A stretch of 64,000 nt of DNA, taken from contig OZ244860.1 in assembly GCA_965221035.1 (NCBI GenBank), forward strand, positions 3,038,001 through 3,102,000. Reading direction: 5' to 3'. Positions 43,706 through 52,672 of the stretch are shown here, in pieces. The stretch comes from UBA6522 sp965221035. Its GTDB lineage: Bacteria; Pseudomonadota; Gammaproteobacteria; Steroidobacterales; Rariloculaceae. A program made the translations under genes and the position numbers. The notes under the pieces were generated by a model. That model saw only the letters and a program-made list of their open reading frames with translations, made no database searches and was not told the origin of the DNA. Every line of letters starts with the position of its first letter. Within the stretch, counting starts at the first letter, position 1.

Positions 43706-44066
43706 CTACCACGTGGAATCGTGTCGAGAAGGATGAATGGGCCGCACTGGTGGGTAGGCACGCCCCGTTGCCGCCGCGCGGGCTTTGCGGCGACTTTTTT
43801 GGACCGGAAAGCCAAGCCGGGTTGCCTTGTCGACCAAGTTGTTTCTGGTGCCCGAGCCGGGGAAGGCTATGATGTCCTTATGCAGGAATCTGAGCAGGTC
43901 GTCGTTTTGCTGGAACATTTCGACCTATTCGTGGGCGTTCCAGTCTGGTGTTCAAGCGATCTGATGCACGTTGTTGCGCTCGGCCCATCTCGGCGCGATC
44001 TTCTCTGCGCCGCCGCCGCTGTATACCAGCACCATGTCGGAGTTCTTGGGGCAGACTGCCGCTCCG
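43706..44066 (-). pseudogene. Decayed DUF2493 (SLOG-type) domain gene
   Basis: On the minus strand the translation DMVLVYSGGGAEKIAPRWAERNNVHQI, then TPDWNAHE and QQNDDLLRFLHKDIIAFPGSGTRNNLVDKATRLGFPVQ follows the DUF2493 pattern, a Rossmann-like fold related to DprA/SLOG nucleotide-binding proteins. At least two in-frame stops interrupt it, after HQIA and after WNAHE, and the N-terminal third is missing. DUF2493 genes are usually carried by plasmids and phages, so this is likely debris from a mobile element. Confidence 0.65.
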
Positions 44067-44348
44067 CTCACTGTCGTGCTCGCCCTTTGAGTAGTGCGAT
44101 TCGAACCCCTGGTGGCAACCGACGGGGGCCGGTTTGACCCCTATACGGTTGCGGACGGACCGTCAAGAATCCCATACGGTACTTGTTACAGGCGGGTATC
44201 GAGCGTTCCGACAGGCATCGGTTGATACAGGCAAATGGATTCCAGCAGACAGGCAAGGCCGGTTGGAAACGCGCGCACTCGGAGTCACAGACTATTCCCG
44301 ATGACTGGTACCCAAGAATCCGGAAAGCAGACGAGACAGGAGAGATGG

Positions 44349-46208
44349 GTGAAGATTGAATCCATAACCATTCACAACTTTCGGAGCATTCAGCATTGCG
44401 ATCTGCAGTGCCGCGACATGCTCGTTCTGCTAGGGCAGAATAACCACGGTAAATCGAATGTCATCAGCGCCTTGGATTTCGCGCTGAACTCATCGGTGAA
44501 GCCGGACATTAGCGAGATCTTCGCCTTCGCCAGACCCGACGACAAGACGATGTGGGTGGAAGTCTCGTTTGATCGGCTAACTGACCAGGAACGTACGACG
44601 TGGAGAAAATACGTTCGATCTGACGGGACTTTCCGGTTTCGGAAAACGGCTAGGTATGATGATGAAGGTAAGCCTTCCTTCGCTTACCACGGCTACGTAT
44701 CGGAACCGGAGGAAGAATGGCTTAGAGCTCACAACGCTGGCAACTACACGAGTCGCACCGCCGTTTCTGAGACACCTCTGAAGGCCCATGTCCCAGAGTC
44801 AGGACGACTAACCAAGGCCCACATTATAGAGGCGCAACGGAAATACATCGAAGATCACCGACAAGACTTAACCTTCAACGAAGCGCTTGAGGAAGGGCCG
44901 TTACTCGGTCAGAGAAACGTCGCTTCAGGTGTCTTGCCAGAGTTCTTTCTTGTTCCTGCTGTCCGGGACTTGAGCGAGGAGTCGAAAGTCAAGAGCACTG
45001 CACTTTTCGGGAAACTTCTTAACTTCGCTGTCGCGGAAATGGCTTCCGCGGACCAACGCTTCCGTGACATTCAGGAGCAGCTTAGCGAGCTGGTCGGCGT
45101 TCTCAACGCGGCATCGGGCAGCGAAGACCGGCCAGAGCAACTTACCGATCTTGAGTCTTCCATCGAGCAAGAACTATCTGAATGGGACGTGAGTGTGTCT
45201 GTGGAAGTGACGCCGCCGGACATCTCAAAGATCTTCGAATTGGGGACGAACATTCATCTCGATGACGGTCACAAGTCCTTGGCGGAGCGCAAAGGGCATG
45301 GCCTGCAGCGCGCCATGATTTTCGCCCTCATGAAGGCATGGGCAAAGGCCATGCGTCCGGTTGTCCCGGTGTCGGGAGCCACCACAGCCCGTAAAGCGTC
45401 TGAATCGGTCGTTTTCGCGATAGAAGAGCCAGAGCTATTTCTGCACCCGCATGCACAACGTGCTTTGGATACCGCTCTTCGAGTCCTTGCCCGCATTGAA
45501 AATAGTCAGGTTTTCATTTGCAGCCATTCGACCCATTTCGTGAACTTGGACGATTACCGAGGTATCGCGCTGGTTCGAAAGGCCTCTGCCGAGGAAGGCA
45601 CGACCTTGGTGCAATGTAGAAATGATCTTTTCGAAGGCGAAGGCGTTTCCGACCGCAAACACCGTTTCCACATGGCCGCATGGGTGAATCCAGACCGCGG
45701 CGAAATGCTCTTCGCTCGCCGCGTGGCATTCGTTGAAGGCGAAACCGAGAAGTCGGTCTTCCCGTACCTCGCCAAGAGAATGGGTTGCCACTCGGAGGAT
45801 GTTTCCGTGATCGACTGCGGTTCGAAGCACAACATCCCACTCTACGTGGCCATAGCCAAGGCGTTTTGTCTCGATTTCGTCGTTGTGCACGATGAAGACC
45901 CTTTGCCCGAACCGATACCCGAAGACTGGAGCAAAGAAAAGATAGCAACGAAGAGGCGCACCTTTAAATTGAACACTACAATCCAAGAGCTTGTGGGTGA
46001 ATCAGATTCGATTGGCGTCTTGCGACCGGATTTCGAGGGCTGCAGCGGCGTGTCTGGCAATCAAGCTAAGAAAAAAGGGAAGGCACTGGCCGCGCTGGAC
46101 CACTTAGATGCAATCGCAGACGACGATATCCCGCCGCCCCTCGCGACCGCAATTGGGCTGGTTTACGGGCACGTCGAAATCGGGCAGCGCTCAGCCAGCG
46201 GCTGGTGA
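44349..46208 (+). CDS. OLD-family ATP-dependent nuclease (AAA + TOPRIM)
   Basis: 619 residues from a GTG at 44349, preceded by ACAGGAGAGATG; longer in-frame starts (44301, 44235) lack this ribosome binding site and add unconserved residues. KIESITIHNFRSIQ opens the ABC/RecF-like ATPase, with Walker A LLGQNNHGKSNVIS and Walker B VFAIEEPELFLHPHAQRAL. The C-terminal TOPRIM nuclease shows VAFVEGETEKSVFPYLAKRMG and LDFVVVHDEDP. OLD proteins include phage P2 Old and the GajA subunit of Gabija. No UvrD-like GajB partner follows, so it is a class 1 (solitary) OLD candidate, presumably antiviral. AT content is higher than in the flanking genes. Confidence 0.87.
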   Translation: MKIESITIHNFRSIQHCDLQCRDMLVLLGQNNHGKSNVISALDFALNSSVKPDISEIFAFARPDDKTMWVEVSFDRLTDQERTTWRKYVRSDGTFRFRKTARYDDEGKPSFAYHGYVSEPEEEWLRAHNAGNYTSRTAVSETPLKAHVPESGRLTKAHIIEAQRKYIEDHRQDLTFNEALEEGPLLGQRNVASGVLPEFFLVPAVRDLSEESKVKSTALFGKLLNFAVAEMASADQRFRDIQEQLSELVGVLNAASGSEDRPEQLTDLESSIEQELSEWDVSVSVEVTPPDISKIFELGTNIHLDDGHKSLAERKGHGLQRAMIFALMKAWAKAMRPVVPVSGATTARKASESVVFAIEEPELFLHPHAQRALDTALRVLARIENSQVFICSHSTHFVNLDDYRGIALVRKASAEEGTTLVQCRNDLFEGEGVSDRKHRFHMAAWVNPDRGEMLFARRVAFVEGETEKSVFPYLAKRMGCHSEDVSVIDCGSKHNIPLYVAIAKAFCLDFVVVHDEDPLPEPIPEDWSKEKIATKRRTFKLNTTIQELVGESDSIGVLRPDFEGCSGVSGNQAKKKGKALAALDHLDAIADDDIPPPLATAIGLVYGHVEIGQRSASGW

Positions 46209-46291
46209 ACGTGCTTGGAATCGACCTGCCTCGCGTGCACCCGCATGCGAACTTGAGAACGGAATGTACTCACACTGCTCTCTGACCGGCG

Positions 46292-46314
46292 ACCGGGCTT
46301 GAGCTCAGCCCGGT
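46292..46314 (+). terminator. Hairpin downstream of the OLD gene
   Basis: ACCGGGCT and AGCCCGGT form a perfect 8-bp stem around a 7-base loop, 84 bp after the OLD stop. No run of T follows, so it is either a weak terminator or a stabilising stem. Confidence 0.35.
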
Positions 46315-46389
46315 GTGGGCGACGTCGCGCGGCAACGGTGCACGGTAGTCGTTCGAGGGCGCAACCGCGAGGAACAGGGTTATCTCCGG

Positions 46390-46925
46390 CTAGGTCAGAG
46401 CGGCTTGCGAAACGCGAGTCTGACCCGCAAGATTCTCCCGAAGGCTCTCGGCGACGCGCGCGGCCGACGCCTTCACGTTGTGGTGCGCCAAGTGCGCGTA
46501 GCGGGCCGTGGTCTGCACCTTGCGGTGCCCGAGCAGCTTTCTGATCGTCGGCAGGCTCTCGCCAAGCGCGCGTGACGCGAAGGAATGCCGTAAATTGTGA
46601 ATACGCACGTCGTCAAGGTCAGCCAGTGTCCGAATGCTCAACCAGACGTTGTTGATGTTGCTGACGTGCGCCCGGGGCTTTGTGCCGACGATGACCAACG
46701 GGTTGCCTGGCAGCCGCGGCAATCCTTCCAGCACCATTATCGCCGACGGCGACAGAGCGACGGATCGGGGACCGGTCTTGGCGTTGCGAATTCTAAGCTC
46801 CCTGGCCTCAAGGTCGACGTCCTCCCAGGAAAGTGTCAGGATCTCGCCCTTGTGGCACCCGGTCAGCATCAGCAACCGGAACTCCGTCGCCACGCTCGGC
46901 TGGACCTTGCCTTCAGCGTCAAACT
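46390..46925 (-). pseudogene. Tyrosine recombinase/integrase, N-terminally truncated
   Basis: About 178 residues of a phage-type integrase catalytic domain: TEFRLLMLTGCHKGEILTLSWEDVDL, NAKTGPRSVALSP with the beta-hairpin Lys, VRIHNLRHSFASRAL with HxxR, LLGHRKVQTTARYAHL with the second His and nucleophilic Tyr. The first catalytic Arg, normally in TGxRxGE, is His here. The arm- and core-binding N-terminus is absent: around 46920 the sequence passes into an unrelated gene fragment on the other strand. The gene is therefore inactive, and is a trace of how the island was built. No attachment site was found. Confidence 0.8.
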
Positions 46926-47052
46926 CGTCCAAGACATCGCCGAGCTGCGGGGAGATGTCAAGCTGATCAAGTGGATTGTGGGCTTCAATCTCGCGTTTTC
47001 GGTGGCGATTCTCTTTCTGATCGTGCGGCTCTTGGGGGGCACTATGGCCTAA
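46918..47052 (+). pseudogene. C-terminal remnant of a DUF1640/CCDC90-like membrane protein
   Basis: Reading plus-strand codons from 46918 gives SVKLVQDIAELRGDVKLIKWIVGFN followed by one hydrophobic segment ending VRLLGGTMA and a stop. A helical segment before a single C-terminal membrane anchor is the hallmark of small DUF1640-type proteins. Upstream codons in this frame are antisense to the integrase fragment and have no resemblance, so only the tail survives. Confidence 0.45.
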
Positions 47053-47098
47053 CTGTCTTGTGCGCCGACGCGGCCACAGCCCCAAGCACGGAAATCTT

Positions 47099-48262
47099 CT
47101 ACAGCGCGGACAGCTCGAACGCCATGTCCCGCAGACTGATGGCCTCAATACCTTTTCCCATTGGGTAGTGCTCGTCACCGGAGTACACCACGAAAGTCCG
47201 GTCAGGTTCGATGTCCTTGATGGCTGTCCGGAGTCCCCTTCCGATTCTGGGCGCAAGCCCTCGCTTGAACTCGATGGCCCACAACCGGTTCTTGGGTAAT
47301 TCCAGGATCAGGTCAAGTTCCACGCCCGTTGCGGTGCGATAAAAGCTCGCCACGGTCCGGCTTGGAGCGGCTCCGATGAGCGTCTCCAGTGCGAATCCCT
47401 CCCAGCTCATGCCCGCCACGGGATGACCGAGAACGCTCTCTTCATCGTCCAGTCGAAGCAGGGTGTGCACGATGCCGCTGTCGCGGACATAGACCTTGGG
47501 TGACTTGACCAGGCGCTTGCGCACGTTGGCGTGAAAAGGGGGGAGTCGACGCACCAACAGGAGATCTACCATCAAGTCCACGTACTTTGCGACCGTCTTG
47601 CCGTCCACTCCCAGGCTTCCTGCCAGGGCCGCCGCATTGAGCAGGCCGCCCTGGCCGTGGGCAAGCATCGTCCAGAGCCGGCGCAACGTTTCAGCGGGTA
47701 TGCGGGGGCCAAGGGCCGGCACGTCGCGTTCCAGGTAGGTGCGGATGAACTGCTCCCTCCAGACGGCGCTTGAGTCGTCGCTTTCCGCCAGGAAGGCGCG
47801 GGGGAATCCGCCTCGTATCCATAGCCGGTCTTGATCGTTTTCTCCTACTTCGCGAACATCCAGCGGCGACAGCTCGATATGGGCGATTCGACCCGCCAGA
47901 CTTTCGCCGGATTGGCGAAGCAGCTCTATCGACGCGGAACCCAGCAGAAGGAATTGTCCGGCCTTCTCCCCGCGCCGGAGCCGTTCGTCGATGACGCCTC
48001 GCAGTATCTGAAACAACCCTGGCGCGCGCTGAATCTCGTCCAGCACGACCAGTCGGTCCCTCCTCTCCTGCAGATAGCTTCGGGCGTCCGTCAGCTTCGC
48101 CAGGTCTGCGGGATTTTCGAGATCGAGAAAAAGATGGTTCGAATTGCCCGCGATGGCTTGTGCCAGCGTTGTCTTGCCGACCTGGCGGGGCCCCAGAAGC
48201 CCAACCGCTGGAAATGTCCGCAATAGATTGCGCAGTCTGCCTTCGAGTGAGCGCGGGATCAT
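47099..48262 (-). CDS. DUF4143 ATP-binding protein (AAA ATPase), copy 2
   Basis: 387 residues, intact. Walker A GLLGPRQVGKTTLAQAIAG, Walker B LVVLDEIQRAPGLFQIL, FLLLGSASIELLRQSGESLAGRI, and the C-terminal nuclease-like TATGVELDLILELPKNRLWAIEFKRG. It has the same length and order of motifs as the gene at 19701-20864 but differs at many positions, so the two are separate arrivals or an old duplication. Function unknown. It closes the accessory region; the efflux genes begin 47 bp beyond its N-terminus on the same strand. Confidence 0.86.
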   Translation of the reverse strand: MIPRSLEGRLRNLLRTFPAVGLLGPRQVGKTTLAQAIAGNSNHLFLDLENPADLAKLTDARSYLQERRDRLVVLDEIQRAPGLFQILRGVIDERLRRGEKAGQFLLLGSASIELLRQSGESLAGRIAHIELSPLDVREVGENDQDRLWIRGGFPRAFLAESDDSSAVWREQFIRTYLERDVPALGPRIPAETLRRLWTMLAHGQGGLLNAAALAGSLGVDGKTVAKYVDLMVDLLLVRRLPPFHANVRKRLVKSPKVYVRDSGIVHTLLRLDDEESVLGHPVAGMSWEGFALETLIGAAPSRTVASFYRTATGVELDLILELPKNRLWAIEFKRGLAPRIGRGLRTAIKDIEPDRTFVVYSGDEHYPMGKGIEAISLRDMAFELSAL

Positions 48263-48309
48263 CCTTGCAATTATGGATCGTAAATCCAGAAATGCAAGGT
48301 TCAGGCAAG

Positions 48310-51300
48310 CTAGGAATCCCGTCTCCCGCCATGCACGAGCTGGTACAGCGCCGGCAGCACCACCAGCGTCAGCAGCGTCGACGATACGATTCCGCCGATG
48401 ACCACCGTCGCCAGCGGCCGCTGCACTTCCGAGCCGATGCCCGTGTTCAGCGCCATGGGAACGAATCCCAGGGATGCCACCAGGGCGGTCATCAGCACCG
48501 GGCGCAGACGGGTGAGGGCGCCCTCGGTGATCGCCTGCGTCAGCGGACGGCCTTCGGCTCGGAGCTTGCGGATGAAGGTCACCATCACCAGGCCGTTGAG
48601 CACGGCGATTCCCGACAGGGCGATGAACCCGACCGCGGCCGAGATGGAAAACGGTATTCCGCGCATCAGCAACGCGGCCACACCGCCGGTGAATGCCAGC
48701 GGCACCCCCGAGAAGATGATGGCCGCGTCGACGACCGATCCCAACGCCATTACGAGCAGCACCGCGATGATGAAAAGCGTGATGGGTACGACCACGGCCA
48801 GCCGGTTGGTGGCCGATTGCAGGTGCTGATAGGTGCCGTCGTACGCGACCCAGTAGCCCGCCGGGATCTCGACCTGTTCGCCGACGGCGGCTTGCGCTTC
48901 GGCGACGAACGAACCCAGATCCCTGCCGCGGACGTTGGCCGTCACCACCACGCGTCGTTTGCCGTTCTCGCGCAGGATCTGGTTGTACCCGGTGGCCACG
49001 CTCAGGTCGGCGACCTCGCCCAGGGGGATGAAGCTGCCGCCGGGCAACGGCACAGGAAGGGACGCCAGACCATCGGGGTCCGAACGCAGTTGTTCCGGGA
49101 GGCGGACCACGATGTCGAATCGCCGGTCACCTTCATAGTAGTCGCCGGCGACGGCGCCTCCCAGGGCCGTTGCCACCACATCCTGCAGGTCCATGATGGT
49201 CAGTCCCAGGCGGGCCAGCATGCCGCGCCCGGGTTCAACCGTGAGCACCGGCAAGCCGGTGGCCTGTTCCAGGGCCACGTCCGCTGCGCCCGGAATGGCG
49301 CCGATGACCTGTTGGACCTGCTCACCCAGGCCGATGAGTTCATCGAAGTCGTCGCCGAAAACCTTGACGGCCAGTTCGGTGCGCACGCCGGCGATCAACT
49401 CGTTGAAACGCATCTGGATCGGCTGCAGGAATTCATAGCGGTTGCCCGGGATGGGTGTCACCAGGGCTTCCAGGTCGGCCACCACCTCGGCTTTCGGTTT
49501 GCCTGGGTCGGGCCACATGCTGCGGGGCTTGAGCATGATGAAGTTGTCGGCCACGCTGGGAGGCATGGGGTCGGTCGCCACTTCGCCGCTGCCGATCTTG
49601 GAGAAAACGCGTTCCACTTCGGGCAGCTCCCGGATGCTGGCTTCCAGTTGTTCCTGCAACTCGACGGCCTGTTGCAGCGACGTCCCGGGAATGCGCAACG
49701 CGTGCATCACGATGTCGCCTTCGTCCAGGTTCGGCAGGAATTCGGCACCCAACCGGGTGGCCTGCCAGCTGCTGACAATGACCAGCGTTAGCGCCGCGCC
49801 AACCGTCAGCCAACGGAAGCGCAGCGCCGCCGCCAGCAGCGGGCGGTAGGCGAAGCGGACCCCGTTGACGAGTGGATTTCGGCGGTCCCTGACCGGTCCG
49901 CGGAACAGTATCGCGACCGAGGCCGGCACGAAGGTGACCGAGAGCACCATGGCGCTCAACAGCGCGATGACCACGGTTGTGGCCATGGGGTGAAACATCT
50001 TGCCTTCGACGCCCGTCAGCGCAAAGATCGGAATGTAGACGGCGGTGATGATGCCGACGCCGAAGAGCGCCGGTCGAATGACCTCGCCGGTGGCCTTGCG
50101 CACCACCGCCAGCCGCTCCGTCAGGGCCAGCCGGCCGGCCGCGCCGGCTTCGCCCAGGCGCCTCAGGCAGTTCTCGACGATGATGACCGCGCCGTCCACG
50201 ATCAGTCCGAAGTCCAGTGCGCCCAGGCTCATGAGGTTGGCGCTGACCCGGCTGTGCACCATGCCGGTGATGGTCATCAGCATCGCCAGCGGGATGACCG
50301 CGGCAGTCAGCAGGGCGGCGCGCACATTGCCCAGCAGGAAGAACAGCACCACGATGACCAGCAGCGCGCCTTCCAGCAGGTTCGTCCGCACCGTGACCAG
50401 CGTCTGGTCGACCAGTTCGGTGCGGTCGTAGACCGTAGTTGCGGTGATTCCCGGCGGCAGGCTGGGCCGGATCAGCTCCAGCTGGTCGGCCACGGCGCTT
50501 GCGACCGCGCGGCTGTTTTCGCCGATGAGCATGAAGACCGTGCTCATCACCACCTCACGCCCGTCCTGGGTCGCCGCGCCTGCTCGAAGTTCGCTGCCGA
50601 TGCCGACCGTGGCGACATCGGCGACCCGTACCGGCGCGCCGCTGCGTTCGCTGATGACCACGTCGGCGACATCCTGAAGTTCCTGCGCCCGGCCCGGAAC
50701 CCGCAGCAGCCATTGGGCGCCGTTGTACTCGATGAATCCGGCGCCCCGGTTGTCATTGTTCCGCCGCAGCCGGTCGAGCAGGTCGCCGTAGGTCACGCCG
50801 AAGGCCAGCAGTCTGGCCGGGTCCGGCGCCACCAGGATCTGCTTCTTGTACCCGCCGATGGGATTGACTTCGACGACGCCCGGAACGCGCAGGAGTTGCG
50901 GGCGGATAATCCAGTCGTGGACCGTTCGCAGGTCCGTGGGGGTCACCGCAGTGCCGTCGGCATTGACCGCGCCGGGCTCGGAGTCGACGGTGAACATGAA
51001 AATCTCGCCCAATCCGGTGGCGATGGGGCCGAGGGCGGGTTCCAGCCCCGAGGGAATTGCGGACCTGGCCGCGTTCAGGCGCTCTCCCACCTGCTGCCGG
51101 GCGAAGTAGATGTCGGTGCCTTCCCGAAAGACCACCGTGATCTGCGAAAGGCCGTATCGTGACAGGGAACGCGTGTACTCGAGCCGCGGCAGCCCGGCCA
51201 TGGCGTTCTCGATGGGGAAGGTGACCCGCTGTTCCACTTCGAGCGGCGTATGGCCCGGCGCCGAGGTGTTGATGGTGACCTGGACGTTGGTGATGTCGGG

Positions 51301-51417
51301 TACGGCGTCGATCGGCAGTCGCGAGAAATTCCACACGCCCAGGATCGCGGCCAGAAAGACCAGCGCGAGCACCAGCCCGCGTTGTGAGACGGACAGGCGG
51401 AGAATCGATTCGAGCAT
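48310..51417 (-). CDS. czcA: CzcA/CusA-family heavy-metal efflux RND permease
   Basis: 1035 residues, full length for an inner-membrane RND pump that exports divalent or monovalent metal ions using the proton gradient. The HME-RND relay motif is present in TM4: LGALDFGLIVDGAVIIVENCLRR. N-terminal FSRLPIDAVPDITNVQVTINT and periplasmic ARQQVGERLNAAR are typical. Metal preference cannot be fixed: the pattern is closer to Czc/Ncc than to silver/copper CusA, but this needs comparison. Lies 14 bp downstream of the adaptor gene in the operon czcC-czcB-czcA. Confidence 0.92.
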   Translation of the reverse strand: MLESILRLSVSQRGLVLALVFLAAILGVWNFSRLPIDAVPDITNVQVTINTSAPGHTPLEVEQRVTFPIENAMAGLPRLEYTRSLSRYGLSQITVVFREGTDIYFARQQVGERLNAARSAIPSGLEPALGPIATGLGEIFMFTVDSEPGAVNADGTAVTPTDLRTVHDWIIRPQLLRVPGVVEVNPIGGYKKQILVAPDPARLLAFGVTYGDLLDRLRRNNDNRGAGFIEYNGAQWLLRVPGRAQELQDVADVVISERSGAPVRVADVATVGIGSELRAGAATQDGREVVMSTVFMLIGENSRAVASAVADQLELIRPSLPPGITATTVYDRTELVDQTLVTVRTNLLEGALLVIVVLFFLLGNVRAALLTAAVIPLAMLMTITGMVHSRVSANLMSLGALDFGLIVDGAVIIVENCLRRLGEAGAAGRLALTERLAVVRKATGEVIRPALFGVGIITAVYIPIFALTGVEGKMFHPMATTVVIALLSAMVLSVTFVPASVAILFRGPVRDRRNPLVNGVRFAYRPLLAAALRFRWLTVGAALTLVIVSSWQATRLGAEFLPNLDEGDIVMHALRIPGTSLQQAVELQEQLEASIRELPEVERVFSKIGSGEVATDPMPPSVADNFIMLKPRSMWPDPGKPKAEVVADLEALVTPIPGNRYEFLQPIQMRFNELIAGVRTELAVKVFGDDFDELIGLGEQVQQVIGAIPGAADVALEQATGLPVLTVEPGRGMLARLGLTIMDLQDVVATALGGAVAGDYYEGDRRFDIVVRLPEQLRSDPDGLASLPVPLPGGSFIPLGEVADLSVATGYNQILRENGKRRVVVTANVRGRDLGSFVAEAQAAVGEQVEIPAGYWVAYDGTYQHLQSATNRLAVVVPITLFIIAVLLVMALGSVVDAAIIFSGVPLAFTGGVAALLMRGIPFSISAAVGFIALSGIAVLNGLVMVTFIRKLRAEGRPLTQAITEGALTRLRPVLMTALVASLGFVPMALNTGIGSEVQRPLATVVIGGIVSSTLLTLVVLPALYQLVHGGRRDS

Positions 51418-51431
51418 GGCGCGCCCTTCGG

Positions 51432-52664
51432 TCAGTGATCGTGGGTTGCGCCGGTCTTTTCGATATCGGCCTTTAGGACGTAGCTGTTTTCGGTCACGTA
51501 ACGCGTCCCCGGGTCGATGCCGCCAAGGACTTCGACCCAGTCACCGGACGCGAGGCCGAGTTCCAGCATACGCACTTCGTACTCGTCACCGACCTGCGCG
51601 TAGACCACGGTGAAGTCGCGGAAGGTTTGAAGCGCGCTTCGTCTCACGGCCAGCGGCACCGCGTGTTCAGCGACCCTGACGACCGCCGTCACGAAGGTCC
51701 CCGGAGTGAAAGCGCCATCTGGGTTGTCCAGAACGACCCGGGCCGAGATCGACTGGTTGGACTCGGAGAATATGCCCAGGTAGGAGATCGTGCCCGTCAC
51801 GGAAGCGCCGCCCGAGGTCGGTGCCACGGTCACTTCCGATCCAAGGCGGACACGTGCCCGGTCGCCTGGAAAGACAGCGAGCTCCGCCCACACGGAAGAG
51901 GTGTCCATGATCGTGAACAACTGCCTTCCGGCCGTCTGTTCTCCGGGGTTGGCGATGCGCTCGGTGACCGTTCCGGCGATCGGCGCGTTGATGGAGTAGG
52001 ACTGCAGGCTCTCGTTGCTTTCCACCGTGGCCAGCAGCTGGCCCTCGGTCACAGCCTCGCCGGGCATCACGTGCACGGATCGGATCGCGCCGTCAAACCG
52101 GGCGCTCACTGCCCGCACGCGATCCGTATCCGGAACGATGGTCCCGTATAGCGTCACGGTTTCCTCGATCACGGCGGGACCGGCGATGCCGGTCTGCAGC
52201 CCGAACGCCTCGGCCATCTCCGGGCCGATCCGGGTTCGGCCCTCGAAGCTGTCGTACTGCCAGCGAAATGACCGGCGTCCGTGCGCGGCATTCACGCTGA
52301 CGGCGAACGAGTGCGGTTCGTATACCAGCGCCGTGCCCCGCAGAAAATCGTCTTGAGCCTGAAATGCGTGTTCATCGACTCGATTGCCCAGGCGGGTGAG
52401 GGTGACGTCGAGGTTCACCTCCCGGGGGTCCAGCGCCTGGCCGCGATCGGTTGCCCAGGCTCGGAACTCGGGAGGCACGCCGGTCTCGAAGACGGCCAGC
52501 TCAATGGCGAAGTCGCCATCCCGGAGCATGCGGCCGTTGTTGGGACCGCGTTCGAAAGTCTCGGTCTCGGCTTGCGCCGAGGGGTCCATGGCTTCGGGAG
52601 GCGCGTCACTGCAGGCCGCCAGCCATGCCAGCATCATTGCATGCAAAATGAGTTTTTTGCTCAT
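51432..52664 (-). CDS. czcB: RND efflux periplasmic adaptor subunit, CzcB type
   Basis: 410 residues from ATG 52664; a GTG four codons upstream overlaps the czcC stop and may be used instead. A lipoprotein signal (MSKKLILHAMMLAWLAACSD) suggests membrane anchoring. The adaptor domains follow: barrel-sandwich hybrid with VHVMPGEAVTEGQLLATVES, hairpin, and TPGTFVTAVVRVAEHAVPLAVRRSAL. The C-terminus ends in ATHDH, a possible metal-binding tail. It links the pump CzcA to the outer-membrane channel. Confidence 0.88.
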   Translation of the reverse strand: MSKKLILHAMMLAWLAACSDAPPEAMDPSAQAETETFERGPNNGRMLRDGDFAIELAVFETGVPPEFRAWATDRGQALDPREVNLDVTLTRLGNRVDEHAFQAQDDFLRGTALVYEPHSFAVSVNAAHGRRSFRWQYDSFEGRTRIGPEMAEAFGLQTGIAGPAVIEETVTLYGTIVPDTDRVRAVSARFDGAIRSVHVMPGEAVTEGQLLATVESNESLQSYSINAPIAGTVTERIANPGEQTAGRQLFTIMDTSSVWAELAVFPGDRARVRLGSEVTVAPTSGGASVTGTISYLGIFSESNQSISARVVLDNPDGAFTPGTFVTAVVRVAEHAVPLAVRRSALQTFRDFTVVYAQVGDEYEVRMLELGLASGDWVEVLGGIDPGTRYVTENSYVLKADIEKTGATHDH

Positions 52665-52672
52665 GACGGATC

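Noticed and set aside
43388..43815. Overlapping frames of 100-140 codons upstream of locus 2
   Set aside because: No ribosome binding sites, no recognisable domains, Arg/Ser/Pro-rich composition typical of noncoding GC-rich DNA.
44090..44125. Possible tRNA 3' end (GGTTCGAATC on the minus strand) as an attachment site
   Set aside because: The flanking arms do not pair as a T stem and no acceptor or anticodon stem can be built.
46597..46917. Upstream part of the plus-strand frame ending in a membrane segment
   Set aside because: It is antisense to the integrase catalytic domain; only the last 45 codons resemble a real protein.
48160..49791. 543-codon plus-strand frame antisense to czcA
   Set aside because: Shadow frame, very rich in His, Gln and Asp, typical of antisense translation of RND genes.
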